Positions 1-9,600 of a stretch of DNA of 15,676 bases are shown here, piece by piece. The stretch spans positions 1 through 15,676 of the forward strand of contig NHNW01000150.1 in assembly GCA_002786025.1 (NCBI GenBank), given 5' to 3'. Position 1 is the stretch's first letter. Every line of letters starts with the position of its first letter. The notes beneath the pieces are model-generated. The model worked only from the letters and a program-made list of their open reading frames with translations. It had not been told where the DNA came from and searched no databases. Made by a program: the position numbers and the translations under genes. The DNA is from Zasmidium citrigriseum. Taxonomy: Eukaryota; Ascomycota; Dothideomycetes; Mycosphaerellales; Mycosphaerellaceae.

Positions 1-1615
1 TTAAGTTAGGTATCGTACTAGGCGATACTATTACTAAAATCGTTAGTAGACCTATCGAGCCTAGAGATACTTCTAGCTCTAGATATAGTTATAGGACTAT
101 CCGTCTTAGCCGTAGTAGACTTACTAGATAGTAGTAGTTCTAGTATATTATTATAGTCTAGCCTAGGTATCTATAGGTTATATAGGGGTTTCTTACATTT
201 CCCCTTCGTACGTTCGAGATTTTGTCGAGAAAGCGGGTCTAAGGTCTATATAAGAATATTAAACTCGTACTCGGATTTGCCCTTCTTAAAGATTACGACC
301 CGTTCCTTAATATCTCCCTAGAGTAGAGTTACGGTAGCTAGGGTACTAGGAGTATACGACTTATTAGTCCCTCGGAAGAAGAAGTATACGTAGAAGTCTT
401 TTATAGATTCCGGGGGATACTAGGCTATTAGAGTACTAAGGTCCGCTACTCGAAAGAGGATAAACTCTAAGACTAAACCGCTATATTCCTTAAAGTGTCG
501 AGTACTCTATAAGTCGGTTATTAACTATTCCTAGAATAGCTCGGACTACTAGAAGTCTCCGTCGATATTAACCTTTACTACTTAAGTATAGATCTAATTC
601 TTTCTAAATATATAGGATTCCCTAGTAGACCTATTCTACCTACCCTTACTCTTCCTCGTTAGTATTTCCTTCGCTAATATTAGTACCTTCGGGCTAGTAG
701 GGGGCGATCGTAAGCCTATAGGCTAACCGCCTATAGAGCTATTGTCTAGAAGCCGTTAGTACTCGGTTAGATATACTACGTAGTATAGTTTAACGTACTA
801 GTAATAGCCTACTAGCTATAGAACTTAAAACCGCTCTATCTATAGGCCTCGGCTTTATTTAGTAGAGAGTTAAATAACGCCTACCTACGAGCTAGAGATA
901 ACGAGGCTAACGTAGCTACGACTAGTAAGGTAAACGGCTTCGGAGGAGGCTAGGCTTATTAGCCCGGATTACGTCCGCCGTAGTCGCTATAGAAAGCTAG
1001 TACGTCTAAGGAGTCGTTATAACTCTTCCTAGTTATTAGGTAGAACTTAGACTATTCGTCGCTAGAGGAAGTAGGTTAAGATATATCGGTAGTAGACTAT
1101 AGATACGTAAGCGTCGTAGTAAGGGCGTGAAAACAATAACGTTAAGGGGCTATAGTTACGGCTTTTATATCCCTTATACCGCGAGAGTACGTACGAGTCG
1201 CTATAAGAAAGGGGTAAGGGGATAGATCTATAGCCGCCTTATAACTTAGAACGATTCCGCCGTTACAATTTCTATAAAGAACCTAGTAGTAGCCCCGTAG
1301 ATAGATATAATTAGTTCCTATATAGCTTAGGATACCTCGTTCTTAGAAATAAACTAAAGAAGGCTATCGATCTTACCCCGACTCGGTCGCTATAGAGGCT
1401 AGAATACGGCTATAGCTTAACGGTTATCTCGTAGAGTTTACTAGGCTAAAGGCTTAGCCCCTATATTAAGCGCCTAGTTCCTAGATTATCGCTCGGTCCT
1501 CGAGTTAGCGCTAATCCCTTAAATCGAGTAGTTAGCTCCTACGTATCTAGCCTTTAATACTAAAAAGCTAAATACCTTAATAGGTATAAGACGAGCTACC
1601 GTATAACGATTATAT
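1..1615 (-). pseudogene. Relic E: unrecognised protein, RIP-inactivated, open at left edge
   Basis: On the minus strand a protein-like frame runs from a likely start codon (ATA, from ATG) at 1615 to about 600. It then continues in a second frame (codon first bases at positions equal to 2 modulo 3) from about 700 to the left edge. Stops are only TAG or TAA, as expected from former CAG, CAA and TGG codons. Readable stretches include SYIGTNYIYLRGYY near 1340, LSYKAAIDLSPYPFLIA near 1230, FYSDYGGRNPG near 980, and STLATVTLL and EYEFNILI between 200 and 340. The frame change near 560-720 could be an intron or an indel, and two adjoining genes cannot be excluded. I recognise no family. At least about 535 codons are covered. 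The relic lies on the same strand as D and the two tRNA-like repeats. Confidence 0.6.
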
Positions 1616-1660
1616 TAAGCGACTTCCTTAATAGGTATAGGAGATCTTATAGAAGTTAAA

Positions 1661-1790
1661 AAATATAGCAAAAAGGTAGGATCGAAACGTAGTAAGACTA
1701 GCTTCCGTATTTCGACTCTATACTAACTCTAGGAATCGAACCTAGTAGGACTAATATCGCGATACTAACTAGGCTACTAGGCTAGTTAAT
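1661..1790 (-). repeat. tRNA-headed SINE-like repeat, copy 1
   Basis: This is a minus-strand unit of about 130 bp. It begins with a 70-nt tRNA-like head (1790 down to 1721) and continues with a tail of about 50-60 nt that ends in CCTTTTT (complement of 1670-1676), a Pol III-type terminator. Copy 2 at 1871-1999 matches over the whole unit: the head is nearly identical and the tail is more diverged, with a 1-nt length difference. Similarity stops abruptly at both ends of the unit. Conservation of head, tail and terminator as one unit is what a tRNA-derived SINE looks like. A tandem duplication of a tRNA locus is the alternative. No target-site duplication is evident. Confidence 0.6.
1721..1790 (-). 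tRNA. RIP-damaged tRNA-like sequence, copy 1 (head of SINE-like unit)
   Basis: On the minus strand the 3' part carries an intact B box, GGTTCGATTCC. It sits in a perfect 5-bp T stem (CTAGG/CCTAG) with a 7-nt loop. The 5' part contains TAGCCTAGTAG, which equals the A-box consensus TGGCNNAGTGG after TG-to-TA changes. A 7-bp acceptor-like stem can be drawn between ATTAACT and AGTTAGT with one wobble pair. The anticodon arm pairs poorly and the element is 70 nt, so no amino-acid identity can be assigned. It is read as a tRNA-derived pseudogene or SINE head, not as a working tRNA. Confidence 0.55.
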
Positions 1791-1870
1791 AGAAACTAAA
1801 GCTCGCTATTAGATATATATACGTAAGGAAGTAGTAGAGTTACAAAAATAATTAACGGGCTTAATATTAT

Positions 1871-1999
1871 AAATACGATAAAAAGGTTATATCGAAATAT
1901 AGTAAGGCTAGCTCCCCTATTTTAATATATACTAACCCTAGGAATCGAACCTAGTAGGACTAATATCGCGATACTAACTAGGCTACTAGGCTAATTAAT
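1871..1999 (-). repeat. tRNA-headed SINE-like repeat, copy 2
   Basis: This is the second direct copy, offset by 209-210 bp from copy 1. The tail again ends in a T5 run on the transcript strand (complement of 1880-1884) preceded by CC. The two copies differ mostly in the tail, and the head differs at only a few sites, so selection or recency kept the promoter-bearing part more alike. It lies directly downstream of the likely end of relic D. Confidence 0.6.
1930..1999 (-). tRNA. RIP-damaged tRNA-like sequence, copy 2
   Basis: It has the same B box and T stem as copy 1, with an acceptor-like pairing of ATTAATT with GGTTAGT that uses wobble pairs. The A-box-like TAGCCTAGTAG is also kept. The ends of the acceptor differ from copy 1 by transitions only. 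As with copy 1, no isotype is assigned. Confidence 0.55.
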
Positions 2000-2031
2000 A
2001 TCGCTATAACGTTCCTATAAGCTTATATATA

Positions 2032-4127
2032 TTAATAGGATCTATTCCGAGGTCTATCTTCTACCTAGTAGCTCGCTAACTACTCGCGGAGACTATTAAT
2101 AATCCTCTATAACCGATTATAGTTTATATAAGATACAGCTTCTTCGATTTAAGCGTTATATTTCCTTTTATATAATATATAGCGTATATAGGCTCGAGGG
2201 AGGTTATCGCCTATCCGCCGTATATTAGCCGAATAGGTCTAATAGGGAACTCCCTATTATCTATAAGATAAATATAGCGATATTATAGTAATACTACTAT
2301 CCGTCGATTCGATCTAGAAGATATAATACTATCGCTTTTTATTAGAACCCTATAAGTTATCCTAGAACGAGGCCGAGTAGCTCTACTAATCTAACGATCT
2401 ACCTTTAATAAATACTAGTAATACGCGCGTCCCCGAGTTCCCCTTTCGTCGCTTCGAAGGATAATATAAAGAGTATAACGGCTAGGCGGTAATCTTACTC
2501 TTATCTTCGTATTACGATACTAAATCTCTATTAGTAGTTAAAGTTAGCTATACTCGAGGCGTATAGGGAGGACGTATTAACGCTAGATCGATTACTTAAC
2601 TAAAAGGAGGTTTCGAATCGTAGATAGGCTACTTAGGTAAAGTATAGGCGGTATACTCGTATAGTAGAGACGGTCTTCGGAGAGAGCGGAAGGATATATC
2701 TATAGCGACGAGGCTATAGGGTAACCTAACTACGCTATTAGAAGGCCTATTCGAGCTTTATCGAGGGGATAGATAGTATCGACACGAATTAGACGCTATA
2801 GGATCTCGTTCGACTATTAGAGACTTAACCCGCTAGGGCTTCTTAATTACCTCCCTCTTATTCGTAGGTATATCTCCTTAGAGGTAGTCTCTTATAAGCT
2901 TATTAATAGTAGCGTTTAGAGTATTACTATTATCGTTATCTATATAGTTATAGGCGCTAGCCCTAAAGAATATAGGAAGGAAAGGGCTACTAGATTGTAT
3001 ATACTAAGTAGCGTTTATATCGTAGAGGACGGGTTCTATAGGAGTAGCCGCTAGCGTTCGACTTATAGAGGAATTAAGGATATACGCTAGTAGATACTCG
3101 AGTAGTCTCCGCGGCGTCGATTCTATAATCCGATTAGACCTTAGTAGCGGATACTAGCTTAGTCTCTATAGGCTAACTATATACGATAACTTCTAACCTT
3201 ACCTTAATAGGTATCTTTAGCTACGCTTATAAAATTATAGTTAGGAAGATAGCCTAGTTCTTATTCTAGTAGCTATCTTGTCTATAAAACATCGCCGCCT
3301 AAGTACGGGCTTCCTTAGTCTAAATCGGAGTCCTTATTACGTTATAGGGTACGTAGACTATATTAGATCTTATACTAGGTTACCTATAGACTAGTAGGTT
3401 ACTTACCTAAACCTCCCGTATACTTACCTAAGAAGTCTACCTTCGTCTAGTCTAAGATCCGGCTATATACTATAAAGAAGTTAGCCCTAAGCTTACCCGT
3501 ATACTAGTCCTCCTAGAGGATAAGGACCTTACTAGCTAAACTACTAACTATTTTACAAGTTAGTTAAGATCTCCTACCGCTACTATAGTTCCTATACTTA
3601 CTAATTCCCTCGTACTATAGCTATAAGGTTAGTACGATTTACTTAATCTTTATACTAAGCTCCTCGTTATAGTATTCCTATAGGTAGTCCTCCTCTATCG
3701 CTATATAGGCTATAACGATACGACGCGTACCCTATAGTATTCTAACTACCTTTATTCCGTATTACTTCTAGGTCTCTTTAGCCTTAGCTATCGTATACTC
3801 GCTAGTAGTACGCTTTATAGCTTCGTACGTCGTCTAGTCTTTATAGGAGCTAGTAGGATCGAAGACGATATTCTTATAGTCGTAGTAGATATAGCGAGGG
3901 TAGGTTATAACGAAGTAGATAGGCTTAGTACTATCGAGCTCGTCTAATAGTAGATATATAATTCTTACGGCGTTAGTAATATTTAATTAAAAGTTATAGA
4001 GGGAAATCCTTACGGTAAGTCGCTCGCTAGCGTTAATATACCTACTCTAATAGTCGTTATAACGATTAGATATTCTGTTGGTATAGCTATCTACCTTACT
4101 AAAGATCTAATACGGCGAGCGCGCTAT
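2032..4127 (-). pseudogene. Relic D: unrecognised protein, RIP-inactivated, probable introns
   Basis: On the minus strand the frame opens at a likely former ATG (ATA followed by GCG CGC, 4127). It continues without indels to about 3427, reading for example NASERLTVRISLYNF, DELDSTKPIYFVITYPRY and YNEELSIKIK. About 7% of codons are TAG or TAA, matching Gln plus Trp content. Near 3406-3427 there are two GTAAGT sequences on the coding strand. After them the readable frame changes (for example MFYRQDSYQNKNQAIFLTII, where an ATG and a CAA escaped at about 3292-3281). A third frame takes over at about 3120 and runs to about 2032 (for example NTLNATINKLIRDYL). Fungal introns are the simplest explanation, though indels are possible. 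The predicted product of about 650-700 residues matches no family I know. It is divergent from relic C and ends just before SINE-like copy 2. Confidence 0.65.
3401..3427 (-). other. Two GTAAGT splice-donor-like sites at the first frame change of relic D
   Basis: The complement of 3422-3427 and of 3401-3406 is GTAAGT, the favoured fungal 5' splice site. The open frame of relic D stops reading well just here and resumes in another frame some 50-80 bp further on, where TATAG acceptor-like sequences occur. RIP does not alter GTAAGT or a CTAAC branch site, so splice signals can survive it. The exact intron borders cannot be fixed. Confidence 0.4.
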
Positions 4128-4379
4128 CGCCGCTAGCCCTAATTAGCCGATTTACTACGCGCGGGGGTTTATTAATAAGCTAAGCGACGTATACTAGCGC
4201 CGTCGCTTTAAAATCCCTAGCTTAGCCCCTAAACTTCCTCTTAGATATACCTACTAACCTCTCCTTAGCTACGTCTTCGAGTAGTACTAGTAACTCCTCT
4301 TCTCCTTTAATATCTTCTATTAATATTAGTAAGCTTCTTCTTTATTAATATCGCTCTTCGACGCTAACCTTTACTAGAT
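4128..4379. promoter_or_regulatory. Divergent promoter interval between relics D and C
   Basis: This 252-bp interval lies between the two likely start codons, ATA at 4127 (minus) and ATA at 4380 (plus). On the D side, the minus strand holds TTATTAATAAA (about 4168-4178), a TATA-like sequence about 45 bp before the start. The C side is pyrimidine-rich, typical of fungal leaders. An 8-bp inverted repeat sits inside the interval. The arrangement suggests D and C shared a regulatory region, but no known operator is recognised. Confidence 0.45.
4182..4208. repeat. 8-bp inverted repeat in the D/C divergent promoter
   Basis: AAGCGACG at 4182-4189 is the exact reverse complement of CGTCGCTT at 4201-4208, with an 11-nt spacer. 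Its place between two divergent starts makes a dimeric regulator site possible. An 8-bp match by chance is also possible in sequence with reduced dinucleotide variety. Confidence 0.4.
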
Positions 4380-5333
4380 ATAGCTCTATTAGATAGCGAC
4401 CGTATTATTAAGCTTACTAGTAGCCCTAAGTATACTAATAGCCCTAAGCCCTACGACGATAGCGAGGCTACTAACGCTACTAAGACCTAAGAATCTAACG
4501 CCGCGGTTACTAATACCTCCGTTATCTAGGCCCTATCCTCTCTTAGCGATCTCCCTAACGCGCTCGACTAACTCGTCGCTACTACTACGTCTAGCCCTAA
4601 GATAGCTAAGGCTATTACCTACGCTATACCTAGTAGTAGCCGCTAAGTCGCCTATATTACTATAGGTAGTAAAGCGCTATATAAGATCCTAAAGCGTAAG
4701 GCTACCGAGATAGCTCGCGATAGCGATAACGACGAGCTCGACGAAGACGAAGACTAAGATAATATCGTCTTTATTAATACTAGCGTCGAGCCGAATCGTT
4801 ACTATACGAAGAAGTAGTACTAGGTATACTATACTCTTCCTCTATTAGAACTAAGCCCTACTAACCTTCTCTAGATCCTAGCTATTATCGATTTTATAGA
4901 CGATAGCTACGGCGTTACGCACCTAGTCCTAATCGACGTACGTCTAGTACTTCGTCTAGGTATCGATATTAGCGCCTCCTTCGTATTCTAGTACTATATC
5001 TTACCTAAGGGCGTCGCTAGCTATAAGAGGCGCCTACCCGATATTAACTACCTCGATAATCGCCTTCCTAGTATTAGCTAGATCTAGGATAGTCCTAGCT
5101 ACTAGTTCGCCTACTATACCCTAAACGGTAGCCTAAATAGCTATATACGCTACGCTAAAGCTATCCTATAGGCCTAGTCTTAAGAGTATCCTAGTATAGC
5201 TTACGATAAGAACTAAGTATTAGTAGGCTAAGAGAAGATTATTAGGAGGTTTAGTAAGGGCTTAAGATTAATAGGCCGTACTATACTTAATAAGAATATA
5301 ATAAGCTTAAGATACGAGGTCTTAAGTAGATAG
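4380..5333 (+). pseudogene. Relic C: unrecognised acidic protein of about 317 residues, RIP-inactivated
   Basis: A single plus-strand frame runs from ATA GCT at 4380 (former ATG GCT) to a TAG/TAA/TAA cluster at 5331-5339, the likely true end. The first 110 residues are Ser/Thr/Ala/Pro-rich and probably disordered. A basic patch (ILKRKA) is followed by an acidic run (DSDNDELDEDED, about residues 112-126). The last 180 residues look globular, for example LVLIDVRLVLRLGIDISAS and the end IGRTILNKNIISLRYEV. A CAC codon at about 4919 survived RIP. The basic-then-acidic layout resembles the linker seen in relics A and B, so a nuclear or chromatin-linked role is conceivable, but that is inference. 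No homologue is recognised. Confidence 0.7.
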
Positions 5334-5446
5334 TAATAAGAAAGCTTTAGGTACTTTATTCTATATAATAATTTTCTCTTACCTTCTAATTTCTCTATAT
5401 TGTAATAATTTCCTACGCCTTATCTAGAATCTAGCTAAAGTATATA

Positions 5447-5483
5447 ATATTATTTCTCTACGCGATACGTAGAGTAGTAATAT
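5447..5483. repeat. Imperfect 16-bp hairpin downstream of relic C
   Basis: The left arm 5447-5462 and right arm 5468-5483 match as reverse complements at 14 of 16 positions around a 5-nt loop (CGATA). The core CTCTACG/CGTAGAG is perfect. It lies about 110 bp past the likely end of relic C. It could be a fold in the 3' UTR, a remnant of a terminal inverted repeat or a chance palindrome. The outer arms are AT-rich, which lowers its significance. Confidence 0.45.
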
Positions 5484-6132
5484 AACGTTATAGCTTCGAT
5501 ATCGCCTAATCCCTAATATACGGTCTACTAGAGATATTAAATTACGTCGCGAGTTATTTATATACTTAATAATAACTTTATGTTCTTAGTAAGGTAATTC
5601 TTACTTATAGTTACTCTTTACTCGCGAACCCTTACCTTACGTCTAGTATTACACGACGTTAGAACCTTTATGTTAAAGTAGATACTCCTAGTAAAGCCTA
5701 TAGCCTATTAAAACTACGTTAATACCGCTAATTTATATATCTAATATAGTCTTAAAATACGCTTTTAGGATAGCCCTAATCTAAAGATCTTAAGAATATA
5801 GTAGCTAGCTAGGTTTTAGGTTACTTTACTAGCTTTAATCGATACCTAATTATTAGATATACGGTTTACTAAAATTTACTTTAGAAATCGCGATCGGTAG
5901 TTATATAGGTTAGTAATCTCCGTATCTCCCTATATTAGGCTACAATTCCTTTAATTAGACACTCTCTCCTATAATACTCTTTTTTATTATTACTATTATA
6001 GTTATAGCGCTTTTCGAGCTATTAGTAGCTCTATACCTTCCTTATAAGGTTTAAAATCCTAGATTCCGTTACTATAGGTAATACTAGCTTACTATAATAA
6101 TTATAGACGCGGCGATAAAGTTTCTGACACCT

Positions 6133-6138
6133 TATAAA
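6133..6138 (+). promoter_or_regulatory. TATA-like box upstream of relic A
   Basis: TATAAA lies in a short segment where several CA and TG dinucleotides survived (CTGACACC just before it, GCGCACG 20 bp after it). It is about 86 bp upstream of a 20-nt motif that also follows the TATA-like box of relic B. That parallel is the main reason to call it. Confidence 0.4.
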
Positions 6139-6218
6139 CCCTCTCTTATATACCGCGCACGTTAGTACGCTTTATCCGACTCGTACGACGTAAACCCGTC
6201 TACCTTTATATTAATTCA

Positions 6219-6238
6219 AGCTCGCTAGGCTCTTAACT
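6219..6238 (+). promoter_or_regulatory. 20-nt motif shared by the 5' regions of relics A and B (copy 1)
   Basis: The sequence AGCTCGCTAGGCTCTTAACT matches 11952-11971 at 19 of 20 positions. Both copies lie 60-90 bp downstream of a TATA-like box and upstream of paralogous genes. The match is flanked by weaker similarity (CCTTTA, TTAA-type words) on its left. It is either a conserved leader or regulatory element or simply the remains of homologous 5' regions. Confidence 0.55.
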
Positions 6239-6631
6239 ACGGCTCTCGCTATACTCCTATCTATAAGCTCGAAGTTTTAACGCTTCGTTACTTTCGCTAT
6301 CTCCTATCTCTCGTCTTAACGACGCTTTCTAACTATATCGCGCTATAGAGACTACTAGGAGTCCTCTAGCGAATACGCTACTAGCGTATTACGGCCGCCT
6401 CCTCCTATATAGATAGTCCCTCCTCTAGCGCTATCTCCTTCGAATATCTAGCGCCTATAGCTATTTCTACCGCTTACTAATAAAGAGCTCAGTATTTCTC
6501 CGTTAGACGCCTAGGAAATACGTAGCGCTCTACCCTCTATAGAGGGATCTAGTTCTTAGACTCCCTCCTTCGAGATTATAGTACGTAGAGCTAGCCGCTA
6601 GACGTCTCTATCTTATCCTAGCCTATACTTA

Positions 6632-9600
6632 ATAGCTCTGTATAAGACCTCGGCTAATTCTTCTACGCTAGCGAACGTAGCTTAAGGCGGTAGTATAGTA
6701 CTCGCGGCGTTATAGGCGTAAGATATTACGGATATAGGAAAGATTCTAGGGCTCTTAGCTTAGGGTTAGCTTCTTTACAGTACTTTTAACTTAGCGACTA
6801 TAAGAGGTATAGCGGACGCCTATAATTCTCTTATCGCTAAGAATAATAGCGATATATAAGCCGCCGTCTAAGTTATTCTACGCTATTTAAACCGTTATAC
6901 TAAGTCTATAGAGGATACGTTACTCGTAGCTATTACTATTACTAATACCCTCGCCGCGAAGCTTTTAGGCGGTATCGAAAATGTCTCGAAGCTATCTAGA
7001 GGCCTATATACGCTAGAGAGGAAGTAAGGAGACGCTAATTAGAAGTTTATAGAGACTAGTAAGATTTACGAGATAGTAACTATCGACTTTCCCCTACTAT
7101 TTATGTACCTATACCTTAGCGGATCGATAGAACTCGCTCTAGATAGGAGATTATTAGACCGAAAGGGCCTTAACTTTAAGGAGACTAGGTTAATAAAAGG
7201 CCTTCTCGAGCTCGCTACTACTAAGGACTAGGATTAGACGTAGGTTATTAGCCTTATTATAAAGACGATTTTCTAGCGTATTAAGAGCAATTACGTGTAT
7301 CTATACTAAATAACGGCCGCTTTTCATACTACGGCGGATAATCTCGTAGAAGTATATAAGTAGCTTAAAGACGAGAAGAAGGCCTAGTTAATCTCTAATA
7401 TTACTATTACTACGGACGAGGTCTAGGAGCTTAACGAGAAGCTCTAGGCTTATAGCGATAGTCGAGTAAAGTAGAAAGCTCGTACTATACCTTAAGATCT
7501 ATATTATATTCGTATAAACTACCGCGGAGCTCTAGAATAGTATAGGCGTAGAGCCTACCTTAAGAATATTATAGCTTTAGTAAGTACGCTACTACTCGTC
7601 GAATTTTAGCCTCTTACCCTAGGCGGTAACCTACTTTCCCGTAAGCGGTTACGGACTCTTAGCGCTAGCCTACCTCTAGACGATAATTAATTACTCGATC
7701 TTACGACTAGTCTCGTTAGTAACGATCGTAGCCCTACTCTATTAAAGTAGTAGCTAAACGAATACCTTACGACTAAGAAGAGGAAGCGTTAGAAGATTAT
7801 AACCTAGCAGTCGATACCTACTAGTAGCCTTAACGCTTCTCTATTAAAGCTTCTATCTAGCGCCTCTACTAAGAAAGCGAATAACTCGCCTAACGAGCCC
7901 GAGAAGTAGATAGATAGCCCTAATAGGGAAGATAGGGATAATTTAGAAACCGAGTGTATTCTCTAGACCGCGGCGAACGTAAAGAGAAAGCTCTTTAGAG
8001 ACAAGTAGAGCGTAAGCGATACTAATAATACTAGCGATATAGCCGCTAATACTACTTCTTCCGCCTCTATAGCTTAAGACGAGACTCGAGTATCTAAAGA
8101 GCTAGATAATTTTATAGATACGCCCGAGGATTAAGCTTAGTAAGGCGTAGACGAGATATAGCCTAAAGATATAGATATCGATTCCGATTAAGAGGATTAG
8201 GATACAGAGCTTAAAGGTATTAACGGTACGAGAATAGATACTAGCGAGGAAGACGAGCCTACTAATAAAGATAAGCCTACTAACGATAGCGTATAGGACC
8301 TCTAAGCTACCGGATTAGACGTAAACGGCGACTTTACTACTTCTAGTAAGCTAGTTTACGCTAGAGACGTAATAAGTATAGCCCTACGGCTATTAGAAGA
8401 CTTTTAGATAGATACCTATTACTACTCTCGCTATCTAACGTACGGCTATTAGCCTAAAAAGGTCCTAGGGGTGGGAAGAAATAGCTTTATCTACGCTAAC
8501 AAATTTCGGGCTATAGTCCGCGGTCTCCTAAAGAAACCCTCGAAGAATTACTAGCGCGAGACTCTTTAGCGTAGATTTAAGAAGCTTCGTCGATACTTTA
8601 CCGCTATTAGGACCTATAAGCTTTAGCTATATTAGGGCTATCTTAAGGAAGCTCTATCTATCTTTAGTCTAACGCGAGATAATCTAGCGCTCGTCGATAG
8701 TAAGGAAATCGTCGTATAGCTTAAGAAGTTTTACGCGCTAATATAGATCCCTATCGATTAATAGCTACTATTAGACAAATATAACGACTTCTTCCCGTAT
8801 ATAACGCTATCGCGTATACCCGTTAGCCTTCTCGATCTAGGCTTAATAAACTAGACGACCCCTTACGTCCTTAATAATACTTTCGAATTCGAGCTTAGAC
8901 GAGGTCTTACCTAGAAGATTCTCTAGGAGACCTACCCTAGGTTCTAAGACCGCTTAGAGGCGTATAACTTCGTAACCGTAAGACTAAAACTATAGCTAGA
9001 AGAGCTCCGCGATCTAGTCTCGTCTAAGGTATACCTATATAATCGTCTATATAATCCTTCTCTAGGCTTAGAGTATACTACTAATATATAGAATACTATA
9101 GATACCCTCTACTTATAGCTCTTCCGTATAGATATCGAGAACTATATATTATATACTTACTCGAGCGATAATCTCTAGTATAAGGTTATTACGTATCCTA
9201 TACTAGTTTAGTATCTCCGTAACGGTACCTATAATATACCTAATATATAGGTACTATACTATATATAGTATATTAACGAAATAGGCTATAATAGTCTTAT
9301 TAACGTAGTTATATATATAAATTAGAATATATCGGCGAGCGCCGACGCTACTAGGAACGGAAAGCTAAATAGCGAGATACTACTAGACCTCGTCCTCCTA
9401 GGCGTAAAGGAAGCGGACGTTAAAGAGTTTATTAAGTTAACTAGACTATCCGTAAATATCGTTCTAAATTAGGTAGCTCGTAAGAAGAAATAGTAGCCGC
9501 GCTTTAGCTAAATATATATCGTTAGTAGACTCTCTAGCGACGTAACTATTATTAGGCCTTCCGTACTACGTAGAATATTAGCTTTAAAGCCTAGTGTTAC

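Larger units (their letters stand above)
1616..2031. other. Interval between relics E and D, filled by two SINE-like repeats
   Basis: This 416-bp stretch separates the start of relic E from the end of relic D, both on the minus strand. It is mostly occupied by two direct copies of a tRNA-headed repeat about 209 bp apart, with about 80 bp of AT-rich spacer (1791-1870) between them. I see no reading frame that continues from either neighbour. Confidence 0.7.
5334..6631. other. Intergenic region between relics C and A
   Basis: This 1.3-kb stretch has no frame that clearly continues either neighbour until about 6480, where relic A may begin upstream of the start chosen here. It is AT-richer just after relic C. 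It keeps more CA and TG than the coding relics (for example near 5401, 5581, 5651, 5670, 5942, 5958, 6124 and 6159). It holds an imperfect hairpin (5447-5483), a TATA-like box (6133) and a 20-nt motif shared with the 5' region of relic B (6219-6238). Confidence 0.6.

Noticed and set aside
560..1140. Alternative minus-strand frame of relic E (first bases 2 modulo 3) read upstream of 720
   Set aside because: It gives a readable but less protein-like, stop-richer translation than the frame with first bases 1 modulo 3 between about 1615 and 720.
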